NCBI GenBank assembly: GCA_038852315.1
Contig: JAWCKF010000004.1
Span: forward strand, 44,809 to 108,808
From: COMBO-56-21 sp038852315
GTDB taxonomy: Archaea; Thermoplasmatota; Thermoplasmata; UBA10834
Reading direction: 5' to 3'
DNA: 64,000 nucleotides
Shown: piece by piece, positions 15,650 through 23,931 of the stretch
Layout: each line of letters starts with the position of its first letter
How positions within the stretch are numbered: the stretch's first letter is position 1
Position numbers and translations under genes: made by a program
Notes under the pieces: generated by a model
Seen by the model: the letters and a program-made list of their open reading frames with translations, nothing else
Told to the model about the DNA's origin: nothing
Databases searched by the model: none

Positions 15650-17556
15650 ATGTCCAGCTGTTCCTCGCGGAAGGAGACTACGGGACAAGGGCCGAAGCAA
15701 GAGCCACAGTGGTGGCAGCGGTCCGCATCTATCACTATCCTCCCATCGAGGGTCAGGGCGCCCCTCTCGCACCTCGCTACACATATCCCGCATCCCGCGC
15801 ATTCCATGGCTCGCGTCACCGCCTCTCGCACCTGCTTCGACTTCCTCTCGAGCTCCGCCTCGTCCTTCGCCCTCACCATCACAGCGCCTTCGCCGAAGAC
15901 GGTGATCCGGTTTACCTCTGCAATATTGCCGTCAGGAGAGGTCGTCACGGGCCCGATCATGTTCAGGATGTTCGCCACCCTCGCCATGTCGAGAGGCCTG
16001 CTGAAGGCGCCCTCCATGCTGAGCCCTTCGACGCAGGGGCTGTAACCGCTGGTCGTCCTCAGTACGAGGGGCCTCCGCTCGATTTCCTGTTCCGCAGCCC
16101 TGAGCGATTCCGGTTGGATGCCGAGCTCGTCCAGCACTGCCTTGGGAATTCTGCGCCACCTCCAGAGGTCGTACTCGAGCCATTCCGCCGGGAGCCCTTT
16201 GGAAGCCGCGAACACCTCGAGGTACTTCTGCCATCGCCCGTACTCGCGAGATACCTCCTTCACCTTCCTGAGCTCACCGAGGTCCGTCGCAGGGCACATG
16301 AAGCAGCCTATCCTCTCGAGGCCGGCCTCGTAGAGAGGGTTCGGGCGGGCGTTCTTCGAGAGCAGATAGAGCCAGACGTGGAGCGCGGTCCACTTCTGGA
16401 TGGGCGAGGCACCGAGCTGGTTGGGCGTCCAGGGGTTGCGCCAAACGCTCCCCTTCTTCGCCCTCTGCTCTGATTCGTACGCCCTCTGGCCTATGAACGA
16501 GAGGACGCCCTCTGGGAAGTGCTCCTTGATCAACCTCGTCGCGGGCCCGAGCTTGCAGGTCTTGCAGCACCACCTGAAATCCTTCGCGGGCGGGCCGAAG
16601 TAATCGAGGTTCCTCCAGAACGCGTCCCCCGCACTCTCCATGATGAGCTCAAGACCGCGCTCCCTCGCGGTCGTGATGACGTTCTCCACCGTCTCCCTGA
16701 ACTCCAGGCCTGTGTCCACAAACAACAGCTTCGGAGTCACACCGGCATCCAGGACCAATAGCAACGTGGCTAGGCTGTCCTTGCCTCCGCTGTAGGACAC
16801 GGCGACGGGCATAGGGTTGTCCTTGACCACTTTCTTGATGAATTCGTGCGCTTCGCGGACCCTTTTGTCGAGCACTGTACGGTTGGCCTCCAGCACCTCG
16901 TTCCATGTCGCGCTGCGCCCGCTCGAGATCTCCTCGGATGTGTCGACCACCCACCTGGTCTTGACGGCGGTTCCGCGCGGACGCTCCATCATCTGCGGCC
17001 CGGTCATCTTCGCAGTGCCCACGGACACCGCGGTTCCAGTCTCGTCGAGGACGAGCACTTCCGCTCCTGGCGCTATCTGCGGGTCGCAGTCGATGACGCC
17101 CACTGCGAGCGTGCTCGCGGACTTCTCTCTGATGGCCTTCGAAGCGCCCGCATCCACCCTGACCCATCCCCTTTTCGCACTCCGGGCTATCCTCTGGGCA
17201 GCGCGCGGTCGGAGGAGGAACCTCTCGCCTCCTGAGAGTGTGAACCTCAGCGCCCCGACGACTTCCCCGTCGAGAATGACTTCGTCCATCCTGTCGATGT
17301 CAGGAGCCTTGTTGAGCAGGACCACCCTGCCCTCGGGGATGGCGGAGAGACCGGTACCAGGGCCAAACTGTGAGTCGATCGCCGATCTTATCCTTGCGAT
17401 GTCGGCGTCGAACGCAGGCCGGACATCGCCCGGGGGCGTGACGGCGACGCTGCAAGTCTGGCGTCCGCAGCGGCCGCAGGCCTTCTGCTCCAGCACCGGG
17501 ACGTTGCAGTCAGCACACCAGCGCAGGTGCATCTTGCCGAGTCGGACTTCGCTCAC
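15646..17556 (-). CDS. PAPS-reductase-like protein: zinc ribbon, PUA-like, PP-loop ATPase and ferredoxin domains
   Basis: A 636-residue multidomain protein typical of methanogens and relatives. In order: a zinc ribbon (CADCNVPVLEQKACGRCG), a PUA-like RNA-binding region (VLVLDETGTAVSVGTAKM), a PAPS-reductase/PP-loop ATPase domain with VAVSYSGGKDSLATLLLV, and a C-terminal two-cluster ferredoxin (CAGCGICVARC, CHHCGSCFGPC). Annotated as phosphoadenosine phosphosulfate reductase, but the PUA and zinc ribbon point to a role in RNA thiolation or sulfur transfer rather than sulfate assimilation. The start is taken as GTG 17556 after GAGGG, avoiding overlap with ribH; longer frames reach 17625. Confidence 0.8.
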   Translation of the reverse strand: MSEVRLGKMHLRWCADCNVPVLEQKACGRCGRQTCSVAVTPPGDVRPAFDADIARIRSAIDSQFGPGTGLSAIPEGRVVLLNKAPDIDRMDEVILDGEVVGALRFTLSGGERFLLRPRAAQRIARSAKRGWVRVDAGASKAIREKSASTLAVGVIDCDPQIAPGAEVLVLDETGTAVSVGTAKMTGPQMMERPRGTAVKTRWVVDTSEEISSGRSATWNEVLEANRTVLDKRVREAHEFIKKVVKDNPMPVAVSYSGGKDSLATLLLVLDAGVTPKLLFVDTGLEFRETVENVITTARERGLELIMESAGDAFWRNLDYFGPPAKDFRWCCKTCKLGPATRLIKEHFPEGVLSFIGQRAYESEQRAKKGSVWRNPWTPNQLGASPIQKWTALHVWLYLLSKNARPNPLYEAGLERIGCFMCPATDLGELRKVKEVSREYGRWQKYLEVFAASKGLPAEWLEYDLWRWRRIPKAVLDELGIQPESLRAAEQEIERRPLVLRTTSGYSPCVEGLSMEGAFSRPLDMARVANILNMIGPVTTSPDGNIAEVNRITVFGEGAVMVRAKDEAELERKSKQVREAVTRAMECAGCGICVARCERGALTLDGRIVIDADRCHHCGSCFGPCPVVSFREEQLDI

Positions 17557-17603
17557 GCTACCCTCGTAACTGCAGACGTCTAATAGGCTTTCGCCACGGG
17601 ATG

Positions 17604-18020
17604 CTACTTCTGGAGCGCCTTCCACTGCTTGACGACGGACTCTACCGCGTCCTTCGCGCGGTCGACCCTGTCCTGAGCCTGGAGCCTGCTCATCCCGGGC
17701 CCGGTTATGCCCAGGCCAACGGGCTTCTCGAACTCAACAGCGAGGTCCATGATCTTCCTCGCGGCCTGGCCGATGACGACCTGGTCGTGCTCCGTTTCGC
17801 CCTCTATCACGGCGCCGAGCGTGACCACGCCGTCTATCCCCTTGTCCTTCAGAAGCGCCTTGATGGCAAGGGGCATGTCGTAAACGCCCGGAACCATCAC
17901 GACCCTCGCCACGTCCACATCCAGGAACTTCGCGTGCTCTTTCGCTCTCTCCAGCATCATCTGCGTGACGTCGAAGTTGAACTCGCTGCAGACGATGCCT
18001 ATCCTCATTCTCCCTGCCAT
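17604..18020 (-). CDS. ribH: 6,7-dimethyl-8-ribityllumazine synthase
   Basis: It condenses 3,4-dihydroxy-2-butanone 4-phosphate with the ribitylamino-uracil to form lumazine. The 138-residue protein has RIGIVCSEFNFDVTQMMLE, a PGVYDMPLAIKALL segment and the signature GAVIEGETEHDQVV. Its length is normal for archaeal RibH. It is the last rib gene of the operon, with GGTGA 6 nt before ATG 18020, and is 28 nt after ribC. Confidence 0.95.
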   Translation of the reverse strand: MAGRMRIGIVCSEFNFDVTQMMLERAKEHAKFLDVDVARVVMVPGVYDMPLAIKALLKDKGIDGVVTLGAVIEGETEHDQVVIGQAARKIMDLAVEFEKPVGLGITGPGMSRLQAQDRVDRAKDAVESVVKQWKALQK

Positions 18021-18048
18021 GTCACTTCACCTCGTCTCCGATAAGTCC

Positions 18049-18513
18049 TCACACTATGGGTCCCACGTCCTCGAACCCCTGTCTGAGCCCCTTGCCCGCG
18101 TTCTTCACCAGCCTCCCGGGCCTGAACAGAAGGTCGTATGCGTTGACAGCGTGCTCCCTCGCCCTCCTCTCGGCCAGCCACGCGAGCTGCTTGTCGTCCT
18201 TTGCCTCGTCCTCGTGCACGAACACCTCGATGATGTGCCTGTTCGTCATCAGCTGGACCAGGATGAGGCCCGTCGAGGCCTCGTGGGCGCACATCTTGTC
18301 GATCTCCGCCTTCCCCGGCATCCCGAGTGCGATCACGATGTCGCACCCGTCCTCCTCGATCAGCCTCTTCGCCGCCACGGGAAGGTCCTTGATGCCGGGC
18401 ACCGTGCGCCTCTCGACCTTGAAGCCCGTGCCCGTCCTCTTCAGCTCGTCGATGGCGTGGGCCCCCATGTCCACCCGTGCGAATGTCGTGTCCGCCACGC
18501 CTATCTTCCTCAC
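18049..18513 (-). CDS. ribC: Riboflavin synthase, archaeal type
   Basis: Dismutates two lumazine molecules to riboflavin. Archaeal RibC is related to lumazine synthase, not to bacterial RibE. The 154-residue sequence has IGVADTTFARVDMG, VPGIKDLPVAAKRLIEE and ASTGLILVQLMTNRHIIEVF with the acidic and His residues of the family, followed by a LAERRAREHAVNAY helix. It overlaps ribL by 4 nt, so the pair is translationally coupled. Confidence 0.94.
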   Translation of the reverse strand: MRKIGVADTTFARVDMGAHAIDELKRTGTGFKVERRTVPGIKDLPVAAKRLIEEDGCDIVIALGMPGKAEIDKMCAHEASTGLILVQLMTNRHIIEVFVHEDEAKDDKQLAWLAERRAREHAVNAYDLLFRPGRLVKNAGKGLRQGFEDVGPIV

Positions 18514-18965
18514 CTTCTCTCGACCTCCTGGAGCTTCTTGTCCAGGTCGTGGAACTCGATGACCTTCTTGATGATCTTCCTGGTGCCGTCCAGGTCGTGG
18601 TCCAGGTGGGGCATCCTGACGACCTTCACCCTGAGCCCCCTCCTGAGCAGCTCCTCCTCTAGGGCCTTCTCGTCGAACGGCTGGTCGTAACCGATTGTGA
18701 TTATGTCCGGCTTGATCTCCTGGACTATGCTGTACATGTCCGCCCCATCCTTGCCGAGCACCGCCCGGTCGACAGGTTTCAACGAGGCCACCATCTCCAG
18801 CCTCATCCTCTCGGGCGTGATGGGTTCGTGCTTCCTCTTCCTAACTGTGTTGTCCGTCGCCACCACGACGACGAGCTCATCCCCCAGCTTCTTCGACTCC
18901 GTCAGGTAGTGGAGGTGACCTGGATGAAGCAGATCGAAAACTCCTGTGGCCATAACGCGCACCAT
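18510..18965 (-). CDS. ribL: FAD synthetase, archaeal RibL type
   Basis: A cytidylyltransferase-fold enzyme that adenylates FMN to FAD. The 151-residue protein has the nucleotidyltransferase motif ATGVFDLLHPGHLHYLTESK with the HxGH-type HPGH, and a C-terminal GTRKIIKKVIE in place of the ISSTxIR motif. The rib operon context identifies it as RibL rather than a glycerol-3-phosphate cytidylyltransferase. Start ATG 18965 is 6 nt after ribB. Confidence 0.92.
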   Translation of the reverse strand: MVRVMATGVFDLLHPGHLHYLTESKKLGDELVVVVATDNTVRKRKHEPITPERMRLEMVASLKPVDRAVLGKDGADMYSIVQEIKPDIITIGYDQPFDEKALEEELLRRGLRVKVVRMPHLDHDLDGTRKIIKKVIEFHDLDKKLQEVERR

Positions 18966-18971
18966 GGGCCC

Positions 18972-19691
18972 TCACCTGCGGATGAACTCCTTCCACGCGC
19001 TGACGATATCGGCACCCTCCAGGAACACAAGGCCGTGAGCCCTTGCATACGCTATGGCCTTCTCCTTCGAGAGCGCCTTGCCGTCGTCGCCCATCATCTC
19101 GCAAACTGTCGCGGACGGCACGAGGCCCGCCATGATGACCAGGGCGGTCGAGAGCTCGGTGTGGCCGAACCTGGTCTCGAGTATCCTCTCCGAGGTGTTA
19201 AGCAGGTGCACGTGCCCAGGGGCACGGAAGTTCCTCCCGAACTCCTGCTTCGCCCATCCGTCCTCGGAGGTCAGGGCCCTCCTTGCCAGCTCAGCGAACT
19301 CCTTTATCGTTAGAGCCCTGTCATCGTCCGTGATGCCTGTGAAGGTTTTCCTGTGGTTGATCGTGATGCCGAACGCCGATTTCACGTCGTAGGGAATGTC
19401 GTTCGGCATGAGCCCACGCATTATCGGGTATTGGTCTGCCATGCCCAGATAGAGCTCGGTCATGAATGGCAGCCCGAGGGCTTTCTGTATCCTGGTGTCC
19501 GCCGTTGTGCAGATCAGCCCGCCTGCGTCCTTGCGCAGGGTGCGTATGGCGGCAGGAGTGACGTGTTCTGAGGCGATGACCATGTCGGTCTCCTCCTCTC
19601 TGCCATCTGCGTCGTAGACCAGGACGAACTTCCCCTCCCTGAGGTCCTGGAGGGCTTTTAGCACGGAGGCTGACACCATCTGCGCGTCCAT
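18972..19691 (-). CDS. ribB: 3,4-dihydroxy-2-butanone 4-phosphate synthase
   Basis: Produces the four-carbon precursor for lumazine from ribulose 5-phosphate. The 239-residue protein shows FVLVYDADGREEETDMVIA (acidic catalytic loop), and GHTELSTALVIMAGL near the C-terminus. It is not fused to GTP cyclohydrolase II, as usual for archaea. TATA-like ATAATATTC at 19704-19712 predicts transcription start close to 19682, so the second ATG (19679, MVSASVLKAL) may be the true start. It is the first gene of the rib operon. Confidence 0.94.
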   Translation of the reverse strand: MDAQMVSASVLKALQDLREGKFVLVYDADGREEETDMVIASEHVTPAAIRTLRKDAGGLICTTADTRIQKALGLPFMTELYLGMADQYPIMRGLMPNDIPYDVKSAFGITINHRKTFTGITDDDRALTIKEFAELARRALTSEDGWAKQEFGRNFRAPGHVHLLNTSERILETRFGHTELSTALVIMAGLVPSATVCEMMGDDGKALSKEKAIAYARAHGLVFLEGADIVSAWKEFIRR

Positions 19692-19703
19692 GGCTCGACA
19701 TGG

Positions 19704-19740
19704 ATAATATTCGTGGCGAACTTACTATCCGAGAAGTATC
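19704..19740 (-). promoter_or_regulatory. rib operon promoter with possible operator
   Basis: ATAATATTC (19704-19712) is the likely TATA box. About 10 bp upstream of it, TACT (19723-19726) and AGTA (19735-19738) flank an 8-bp spacer, inside TTACTATCCGAGAAGTAT. An RbkR-type riboflavin regulator could bind such a site, but I cannot compare motifs here. No FMN riboswitch sequence is visible. Confidence 0.35.
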
Positions 19741-19913
19741 TTGTCCACATTTCTTAAGCAGTCATGTAACCGACCAGGCACTGGAGCCTATTGAGTCGGC
19801 AGAGTTCCACTCATGATTGGCCTGTCTCGAACCTCGGATCCCTTCCGATGGTCTGAAACACCTCAGTGGAATCCAAACACCACTTTATACTCCGATGCCG
19901 TTCTTGGGCGGCG

Positions 19914-20954
19914 ATGTTGGATTCGATGGAGAGGGTCGAGGCGCTGGACAGGCGTCAGATGCTGAACAGGCTGAGCGAGATGCCCAAACACTTCTCTGAC
20001 GGCCTGAGAGAGGGCAGGCTGTCTAAGCTGCCCAAGTTCGTGCCGAGAAACCTTTTCGTGTGCGGCATGGGCGGCTCGGCCATCGGCGGCGACCTGCTTC
20101 GAGAATGGCTCAGCATCACCAGCGACTTCCCATGCACCGTGGTTAGGTCCTACTCAGTCCCAGCTTCGGTAACCAAGGACTCGCTCGTCATAGTCGCGAG
20201 CTACTCAGGCGAGACCGAGGAGACCATATCGATGTTCGAGTCCGCGAGGAAGCGGAGAGCGAAGATCGTTATCGCCACATCTGGAGGAACCCTCGCTCGC
20301 ACTGCTGACGCCGAAGGGCTTCCCTATGTCAAGCTCCCATCTGGGCTGGTACCACGAGCCTCGCTCGGTTTCATGCTCGGCGCCATGGTGGGCATAGTTG
20401 AGCGGGCGGGCATAATGGCATCCGAGAGGGAGATAGAAGAGACGATGGTCGTGCTGTCAAGGATCGCCAGAGAGAACGCCGTCTCTGTCAGGACCGCGGA
20501 CAACCCGGCGAAGAAGATGGCTCACGGGATCATCGACAAGGTGCCCGTCGTCGTGGGCTACGGCCTCTCAGTTCCCGTCGCCAGGAGGTGGGCGAACCAG
20601 TTCAATGAGAACTCGAAGTGCCTGGCGTTCAGCTCGGAGTTGCCAGAACTCGACCACAACGAGATCGTCGGGTGGGCCCTCGACCCGCGCAGCAGGGGGT
20701 TCGTGGCTCTGTTCCTGGATCACAGAAGGCGGGACCGCGCGATGGAGAGGAGGTTGGCGGCCACTAAGGATATGATATCAAAGAGGGCTCAGGTCATCAC
20801 CGTCGAGGCGCTCGGGCAGAGCCCACTCGCTCAGATAATGTCCCTCGTGCTGTTCGGCGACTATGTAAGCGCCTACCTCGGCATACTGCGGGGTTTCGAC
20901 CCTTCATCGAGCGAACCCATCGACGAGCTGAAGTCCGTCTTGTCCAAGAAGTAG
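19914..20954 (+). CDS. Bifunctional phosphoglucose/phosphomannose isomerase
   Basis: Interconverts glucose 6-phosphate and fructose 6-phosphate, and mannose 6-phosphate. Two SIS domains: the first has LFVCGMGGSAIGGDLLREWL and VASYSGETEETISMFESA, the second VPVVVGYGLSVPVARRWANQ and FSSELPELDHNEIVGW with the catalytic Glu and His. The length of 346 residues fits the archaeal/crenarchaeal PGI/PMI family. ATG 19914 sits 26 bp from TATA-like TTTATACT (19884-19891), so it should be leaderless; a longer frame to 19866 starts before the promoter. Confidence 0.9.
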   Translation: MLDSMERVEALDRRQMLNRLSEMPKHFSDGLREGRLSKLPKFVPRNLFVCGMGGSAIGGDLLREWLSITSDFPCTVVRSYSVPASVTKDSLVIVASYSGETEETISMFESARKRRAKIVIATSGGTLARTADAEGLPYVKLPSGLVPRASLGFMLGAMVGIVERAGIMASEREIEETMVVLSRIARENAVSVRTADNPAKKMAHGIIDKVPVVVGYGLSVPVARRWANQFNENSKCLAFSSELPELDHNEIVGWALDPRSRGFVALFLDHRRRDRAMERRLAATKDMISKRAQVITVEALGQSPLAQIMSLVLFGDYVSAYLGILRGFDPSSSEPIDELKSVLSKK

Positions 20955-21014
20955 TGGGTCGCGCGCGCGTGACCGTTTCTGATTTCCGCTGCGTTTGATG
21001 AAAAAAGAGCTCGA

Positions 21015-21031
21015 GAGGGCGGAGCGCCCTC
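21015..21031. terminator. GC-rich hairpin between convergent genes
   Basis: GAGGGCG GAG CGCCCTC forms a perfect 7-bp stem with a 3-nt loop, between the isomerase gene and the RHH gene that face each other. It is followed by a short T-rich stretch (ATGTTTTCCC). It may act as terminator or as transcript-end protection for either strand. Confidence 0.4.
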
Positions 21032-21146
21032 CCCATGTTTTCCCATCCCTGGAGCCGCTGTTAGCCGGCCCTTCCTTCCCTTTGTTCGTCAGAGTGCGGG
21101 CGCGAGCGCGTCCGCCTTCCTGTAAGGCAGCCGTCCATGTCCTTGC

Positions 21147-21545
21147 TCACTGAACTCTCATGCGAGCCGCGGTCCGAGCCATCCCCTTCCTCGTCCCGCG
21201 CTCGTCGATCGCCTCGCTGACCTTCTGGCGGAGCAGGTCCCTGCCTTCGAGGTAGTAGCGTTTCTTCTCCTCTACCCAGGCCGTCAGTGCGAGGGTCACG
21301 GCCTGCGAGACGTCCGTGGCGTCCCCGCTGGCTATGAACATCTCGAGGTCTTCGGCCAGGGCGGCCGGGATGACCGCGCTGATCTTCTCCCCGTTCCAGG
21401 TGGCCGCTTCGTCGTGCAGGTAACTGTATAGAGCCTCCCTTATCACGTCGGAGAGGGTGCGATGGCCGGTGCGTTCGCGGATTGCCTCGAGCTCCCGGAG
21501 GTCTTCTTCGGGCAACCGTATGTTGAGGCGTGCGGTGCGTGTCAT
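21147..21545 (-). CDS. Tandem ribbon-helix-helix transcriptional regulator
   Basis: A 132-residue DNA-binding protein with two RHH units in one chain. The first is RTARLNIRLPEEDLRELEAI with TLSDVIREALYSYL; the second is EKISAVIPAALAEDLEMFIA with DVSQAVTLALTAWVEE. A basic tail (RTRKGMARTAARMRVQ) follows. RHH proteins bind as dimers of one unit per chain, so a tandem chain could act as a built-in dimer. A perfect inverted repeat lies across its own promoter. There is no toxin-like partner next to it, so an antitoxin role is unsupported. Confidence 0.8.
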   Translation of the reverse strand: MTRTARLNIRLPEEDLRELEAIRERTGHRTLSDVIREALYSYLHDEAATWNGEKISAVIPAALAEDLEMFIASGDATDVSQAVTLALTAWVEEKKRYYLEGRDLLRQKVSEAIDERGTRKGMARTAARMRVQ

Positions 21546-21560
21546 CGAAATCGCGGTGCC

Positions 21561-21596
21561 TTGTATGACGAATTGTCATACAATCTATAAAAGGTT
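21561..21596 (-). promoter_or_regulatory. RHH gene promoter with perfect palindromic operator
   Basis: TTGTATGAC (21561-21569) and GTCATACAA (21575-21583) are perfect 9-bp inverted arms with a 5-bp spacer GAATT. TTTTATAG on the minus strand (21588-21595) is the TATA box; the palindrome lies between it and the predicted start site near 21565, 16 bp before the ATG. This is the classic position for autorepression in archaea. Confidence 0.75.
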
Positions 21597-21759
21597 ATCT
21601 CACAGAACGTCGACCTCCGCTTCCACTGCAGCCTGTGCAACGTTATCAAACGCTGCGCTATCGAACCGTGATGTAGGTGTCGTGCCTTGGACCCAGGATA
21701 AACCTTCGTGTCGCTGACTTTGGAATAGTTTTTTAGCCTCCGATGGTTTGCCCAACCTC

Positions 21760-23058
21760 GTGCCTTCTGCAAAGGAGCTAGCGCAGTCCGTCAGGTCTCT
21801 GACGAGACAGCACAATGCTTGGTTCAAGGATTCCATCCCTCTCATAGCCTCGGAGAACGTGATGAGCCCGCTCGCGCGCGAAGTACTCAACTCCGATCTC
21901 CACAACAGGTACGCGGAGGGGCTTCCTGGCAAGAGGTACTACCAGGGCAACATATTCGTGGACCAGATCGAGACCATATGCGAGGAGCTGGCAAGGGATG
22001 TGTTCTCCTGCAGGTTCGCGGACGTCAGGTCGACTTCGGGGACGGTCTCGAACCTCGCCGTGCTCATGGCACTCATGAAGCCCAGGGACAAGATGACGAC
22101 TGTTGCCCTGTCAGATGGTGGCCACATCTCGCACGCGAAGATCGGGGCGACAGGTCTTCGCGGAGTGCGCACGTACCACTATCCTTTCGACGAGAAGGAT
22201 ATGAACATCGACGTGGAGGGGACGAAGAGGCTGATCAGAGAGGTCAAGCCGAAGGTGGCCCTATTCGGACAGTCTGTGTTCCTCTTCCCCACGCCTCTCG
22301 ATGAGCTGAACGGCGTCTTCGAGGAGGTCGGCTGCACGACCTGGTATGATGGCGCCCACGTGCTCGGCCTTATTGCTGGCAAGCGGTTCCAGGACCCGCT
22401 GAAGGAGGGCGTGGACGTCGTCTCAGGCAGCACGCACAAGACGCTGCCGGGTCCGCAGCACGGGATCATTCTCTCAGACCTCAGGAGGGACGACCTCGAG
22501 ACAGCTCTCAGGCGCGGCGTGTTCCCGGGAGTCACGAGCAACCATCACCTGCACTCAGTCGCTGCCCTGGCTGTGACGCTGGCCGAGACGAAGCAGTTCG
22601 GCGAGGCCTACGCCGATCAGACGATCCGGAACGCCAAGGCTCTGGGGCAGGCCCTCCACGAGCGCGGCCTGGACGTGCTCTGCGAGCATCTGGGGTTCAC
22701 CGAATCTCACACGATAGTGGTGGATGTCGAGGAGTTTCACGGCGGGGCGAAGATAGCCAAGGCACTCGAGTCCGCCAACATCATCGTCAACAAGAATCTG
22801 CTGCCCTGGGATTCCAATCCCGTCAAACCGTGTGGCATAAGGATAGGCTCCCAGGAGGTCACGAGGATAGGCATGAGGGAGCACGAGATGGAGGCGATCG
22901 CGGAGCTCATCGCAAGGGTGGTCGTGAAAGGCGAAGAGCCAGCGAGCGTGAGGCCAGACGCAGTGGCGCTCAAGCGCCAGTTCACGAAGGTCCACTACTG
23001 CTTCTTCGAGAACGAGGAGGCATACGACTACCCAGCCTACGATGGCGACCTCGTGTGA
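21760..23058 (+). CDS. glyA: Serine hydroxymethyltransferase
   Basis: A PLP enzyme that converts serine to glycine while loading one carbon onto a pterin. The 432-residue protein has PLIASENVMSPLAREVL, the YAEGLPGKRYYQG loop, and SGSTHKTLPGPQHG with the PLP lysine. It resembles the archaeal SHMT group. GTG 21760 lies at the predicted transcription start given TATA-like GTTTTTTAG (21729-21737); a TTG at 21748 in the same frame would be before it. MptD at 34.2 kb suggests the one-carbon carrier is a folate or methanopterin type pterin made by the archaeal route. Confidence 0.93.
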   Translation: MPSAKELAQSVRSLTRQHNAWFKDSIPLIASENVMSPLAREVLNSDLHNRYAEGLPGKRYYQGNIFVDQIETICEELARDVFSCRFADVRSTSGTVSNLAVLMALMKPRDKMTTVALSDGGHISHAKIGATGLRGVRTYHYPFDEKDMNIDVEGTKRLIREVKPKVALFGQSVFLFPTPLDELNGVFEEVGCTTWYDGAHVLGLIAGKRFQDPLKEGVDVVSGSTHKTLPGPQHGIILSDLRRDDLETALRRGVFPGVTSNHHLHSVAALAVTLAETKQFGEAYADQTIRNAKALGQALHERGLDVLCEHLGFTESHTIVVDVEEFHGGAKIAKALESANIIVNKNLLPWDSNPVKPCGIRIGSQEVTRIGMREHEMEAIAELIARVVVKGEEPASVRPDAVALKRQFTKVHYCFFENEEAYDYPAYDGDLV

Positions 23059-23115
23059 TAGCAGGCACTCTAGGTTTATTACCGTCCAGCCTGATTCCAT
23101 CTGTGCGATTTGCGG

Positions 23116-23931
23116 ATGGCTGCACGAACTAGGATGCTACAGGTCGCGATCACCGTCGTGAACCTGGTCATAGTCGGTTTGGTGTTCACGAGCATATGGC
23201 CGTTCCCGAGCGGCAACTTCAAGATAGACCTTCCCTCAGCCAGCGAGGTCACATGGAGCTACTCTGACGGCATCGTGAGCGTCGTGGCCCCGTTCTCCAT
23301 AGACAACGGCGGCTTCTACGACGTCAGAGGTCTCTCCATAACCTATGAGGTCACGAACTACTCGAGAACCGTCCTCGCATCCGGAGCGCTCGACGTGGGC
23401 GACATACCAGCGGGTCAGAGGACTTCCTCGCAACTCGAGTTCGATTTCGACATCATCGGCCTCTACGAGCAGGGCGCACTCTGGATGGTCTTCAACGACG
23501 ACATGCTGTTCTTCCGCATTGACGTCGCCTGCAGGTACACCATGGAACTCGTGAGGTTCTATGCTGACTACAGGGTCGGCGTGGAATGGCATCCGCTCAT
23601 AGAGAGCTACGACGTCAACCCCGTGTGGCCGCCGACCGGTTCAGAGGTGGCAGTCAACTGGTGGCTAAACACTTCGAAGATGCTCCGTCTCGTCCCTCCC
23701 GCCACGATGAGGGTGGCGATCATCGGTTACGATGGCCCGGACGGAACGGGCAACCCCACACTGCTCTCCTCAGTGCAGGAAACCATCCGGCTTGGAGGGC
23801 ACGAGGAGGGCACCGTCAGCCTCACCATCCCGACGGCGCCGTATGCGAGCTACAGGATCGTCTACTCATTCGACGTGGCAGGTTTCGGGATTCCAGAGGA
23901 GAGCTACGTCCTCCCAGGGGTGAGCCCGTGA
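23116..23931 (+). CDS. Membrane-anchored extracellular protein, unknown function
   Basis: A 271-residue protein with one N-terminal membrane segment (MLQVAITVVNLVIVGLVFTS) and a long beta-rich exterior domain with acidic and aromatic patches (SYSDGIVSVVAPFSIDNGGF). Asn-Xaa-Ser/Thr sites (NYSR, NTSK) fit surface N-glycosylation. I do not recognise the family. Its stop overlaps the GTG start of the following membrane/zinc-ribbon gene (GTGA), so the two are almost certainly made together and may form a complex. Confidence 0.65.
   Translation: MAARTRMLQVAITVVNLVIVGLVFTSIWPFPSGNFKIDLPSASEVTWSYSDGIVSVVAPFSIDNGGFYDVRGLSITYEVTNYSRTVLASGALDVGDIPAGQRTSSQLEFDFDIIGLYEQGALWMVFNDDMLFFRIDVACRYTMELVRFYADYRVGVEWHPLIESYDVNPVWPPTGSEVAVNWWLNTSKMLRLVPPATMRVAIIGYDGPDGTGNPTLLSSVQETIRLGGHEEGTVSLTIPTAPYASYRIVYSFDVAGFGIPEESYVLPGVSP

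Noticed and set aside
19692..19913. FMN riboswitch before ribB
   Set aside because: No recognisable RFN sequence; transcript likely leaderless.
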